Below are positions 12,371 to 14,172 of a stretch of DNA of 14,172 nucleotides, in pieces. A program made the position numbers and the translations under genes. Origin of the DNA: Desulfobulbaceae bacterium UBA2213 (lineage in GTDB: Bacteria; Desulfobacterota; Desulfobulbia; Desulfobulbales; Desulfocapsaceae); the NCBI GenBank assembly GCA_002327225.1, contig DCUN01000131.1, positions 1 to 14,172 of the forward strand, written 5' to 3'. A model generated the notes under the pieces. It worked only from the letters and a program-made list of their open reading frames with translations. It was not told where the DNA came from and did not search any database. Numbering within the stretch: position 1 is the first letter of the stretch; each line of letters begins with the position of its first letter.

Positions 12371-14164
12371 ATGTTAATTATAGATAGCGAAAACGGTCCT
12401 AAGTGGAGACTGGCGCCACAGATTAAGCCCAGCCTTGAGCTGCAGGAACTGGCAATAAAGAAACAGCTTCATCCGGTTATTGTAAAACTCCTGGCCGGGC
12501 GTGGCCTGCAGGAGAAGGAAGGGGTGGAAGCATTTCTGCAACCAAGGCTTGCCGACCTGCCGCACCCTCTGGAGATGGGAGGAATGGAAGAGGCGGCAGC
12601 CCTTGCAGGGCTGGCGGTACTGAACGGCACGCCAATCCTGATCTGGGGCGATTACGATGTCGATGGCACCACGGGAACGGCGCTCCTTGTCTCGTTTTTT
12701 CAGGAACTTGGCGTCGAAGCAACATATATCATTCCCAATAGAATAACGCATGGATACGGCTTGCATGTTGACCTGCTGCGAGCGTTAGCGCCCGCCGACT
12801 CAGCTCAAAAAAGACTCCTCATTACGGTTGATTGCGGCATATCAGCCAGCGATGAAATCGCTGCCGCCCAGGAGATGGGGTTTCAGGTCATCGTCACTGA
12901 TCATCACGAACCCCCGCCGCGGGGTTCCGGTGCCGATGCCATATTAAACCCAAAACAATCCGCCTGCACCTTTCCAACAGAAGAACTTGCAGGCGTGGGA
13001 GTAGCCTTTTATCTTGCATGCGGTATCCGTCAATACCTGCGGGAAGAGGGATTCTTCAAGGAAAACAGGCCTGAGCCGGATGTTCGTGACCTTCTTGATC
13101 TGGTTGCATTGGGCACAATTGCTGACATGGTTCCCCTGGGAAAGATTAACAGAATCCTTGTAAAAGAGGGAATGCGGAGAATTGAACAGCAAACAAGACA
13201 CGGAATCAAGGCGATGCTTGACGCAGGAGGGTTGCTCAACAGACAGAAGAAATTAATCAGCACTCTCGGATCCGAGGATATAGGATTTCTGCTTGCACCT
13301 ATGATTAATGCCGCTGGCAGGATTGCAGAGGCAGGGCTGGCTGTTCAATTACTGCTGAGTCAAGACAGCAATGAGGCCATGCCGCTTGCCCTGGAACTCC
13401 TGGCCTTAAACAACGCAAGAAAAAAGATTGGCCAGGATGCCTATTCGCGTGCCGTCACCTTGCAGGAGCAGCAAGAAGAAAATTGTAACTGCTTGATATT
13501 AAAAGGTGATTTTCATCATGGGGTGATCGGAATTGTCGCTTCAAGGTTGGTTGAGACTTACCACCTTCCTGCCATTCTTTTTGGTCAGGAGAAAGACGAG
13601 CAGGGGAAGACAGTCTTTAAGGGATCAGGGCGTTCTGTGCCGGGGGTAAATCTTCATACAGCCCTGGAAGGCTGCTCTGAAACGTTAATCCGTTATGGTG
13701 GACACGCCATGGCAGCAGGGATGTCGGTCTCAGAGGATCTTTTTGAACTTTTTTGCAGGCAAATACATGAAGAAATTGGCAAGCAGGTGAAAGAGTCAAC
13801 GCCTTCACCAACGCTGACGATAGATCTTGAGGCAGAAATGGACGATATCTTTTCTCAAGACTGCCGTGAACAGTTACAGCTCCTTGAACCGTTCGGTCCA
13901 GGGAATAAAAGTCCGCTATTCTATACACAAAAAGCTCGAGTGGTTGAATTCAAAGCTATTGGTTCCGAAAACGCTCACCTGAAAATTTCATTTCAATGCA
14001 ATGGCCTTGTTCAGAAAGGTATCGGTTTTGGACTTGGATCAAAACTGCCGGATCTCAACCAAAATAACAATCCAGCAATTGCCTATAGCCCCATGGTGAA
14101 TCGTTATCGCGATATCCTTACCTGGGAAGTGAGGGTGGCAGGGTTCAATTGCGTATTCCGGTGA
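12371..14164 (+). CDS. recJ: Single-stranded-DNA-specific 5'-3' exonuclease RecJ
   Basis: 597 residues, complete, near the 577 of E. coli RecJ. It digests single-stranded DNA 5' to 3' in recombination and mismatch repair. The DHH-family metal sites are all visible: 'DYDVDG' (94-99), 'VDCGIS' (D154), 'DHHE' (177-180), and the DHHA1 motif 'GGHAMAAG' (443-450). The C-terminal ~130 residues contain 'LLEPFGPGNKSPLF', the start of the OB-fold region. The ATG at 12371 lacks a clear ribosome site. The final bases (CGGTGAAAAAGG) overlap a possible GTG start of a following gene. Confidence 0.95.
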   Translation: MLIIDSENGPKWRLAPQIKPSLELQELAIKKQLHPVIVKLLAGRGLQEKEGVEAFLQPRLADLPHPLEMGGMEEAAALAGLAVLNGTPILIWGDYDVDGTTGTALLVSFFQELGVEATYIIPNRITHGYGLHVDLLRALAPADSAQKRLLITVDCGISASDEIAAAQEMGFQVIVTDHHEPPPRGSGADAILNPKQSACTFPTEELAGVGVAFYLACGIRQYLREEGFFKENRPEPDVRDLLDLVALGTIADMVPLGKINRILVKEGMRRIEQQTRHGIKAMLDAGGLLNRQKKLISTLGSEDIGFLLAPMINAAGRIAEAGLAVQLLLSQDSNEAMPLALELLALNNARKKIGQDAYSRAVTLQEQQEENCNCLILKGDFHHGVIGIVASRLVETYHLPAILFGQEKDEQGKTVFKGSGRSVPGVNLHTALEGCSETLIRYGGHAMAAGMSVSEDLFELFCRQIHEEIGKQVKESTPSPTLTIDLEAEMDDIFSQDCREQLQLLEPFGPGNKSPLFYTQKARVVEFKAIGSENAHLKISFQCNGLVQKGIGFGLGSKLPDLNQNNNPAIAYSPMVNRYRDILTWEVRVAGFNCVFR

Positions 14165-14172
14165 AAAAGGCC
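14161..14172 (+). CDS. Possible start of the next gene, cut by the window edge
   Basis: GTG at 14161-14163 overlaps the recJ stop as GTGA and continues GTG AAA AAG GCC to the end. The same GTGA overlap is used at the HhH/miaA boundary. Only four codons are visible, so this is a suggestion. Confidence 0.2.

Noticed and set aside
1..14172. CRISPR array, tRNA or rRNA genes
   Set aside because: No regularly spaced direct repeats, and no cloverleaf or rRNA-like sequence, were noticed in the window.

Overview
This looks like a chromosomal window from a Desulfobacterota-type bacterium (the former delta-proteobacteria). The inference rests on the lysC-cimA pair, where CimA is the long citramalate synthase known from Geobacter, the long U32/DUF3656 protein, and the mixed base composition. 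No rRNA or tRNA marker is present, so the placement is tentative.

Layout. Bases 1-890 hold the 3' part of murJ. A gap with two interleaved inverted repeats and a terminator-like T run leads to a 711-codon U32-family protein (1005-3140). Bases 3141-6125 form a compact accessory island, in the gap between two genes that point towards each other. It holds a yefM-yoeB toxin-antitoxin pair (minus strand), an intact vapBC pair with a consensus promoter, a decayed higBA module, and an AT-rich gene for a nucleoside-deoxyribosyltransferase/TIR-like protein. In higBA only the 3' end of higB survives, and higA is cut by an in-frame ochre codon. The AT-rich gene is bracketed by 19-bp imperfect inverted repeats. 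Bases 6126-7325 (minus strand) encode an amidohydrolase-superfamily protein in which the recognisable metal-ligand positions are substituted. Bases 7326-8011 are non-coding and hold two separate inverted-repeat elements and a terminator-like hairpin in the lysC leader.

From 8012 to the end is a plus-strand housekeeping run: lysC, cimA, a ComEA-like helix-hairpin-helix membrane protein, miaA and recJ. lysC contains a strong internal ribosome site and an in-frame ATG that would give a separate 167-residue regulatory subunit. The later genes overlap or are closely spaced, which suggests one operon.

How the genes fit together. LysC (aspartate to lysine, threonine and methionine) and CimA (citramalate route to isoleucine) both act at the head of aspartate-family and branched-chain amino-acid synthesis. 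MiaA, RecJ and the HhH protein act on tRNA and DNA. The island genes are probably stress or phage-defence functions acquired by transfer. The most notable points are the decayed higBA joined to vapC, the repeat-flanked candidate defence gene, the apparent amidohydrolase pseudoenzyme, and the internal start in lysC.
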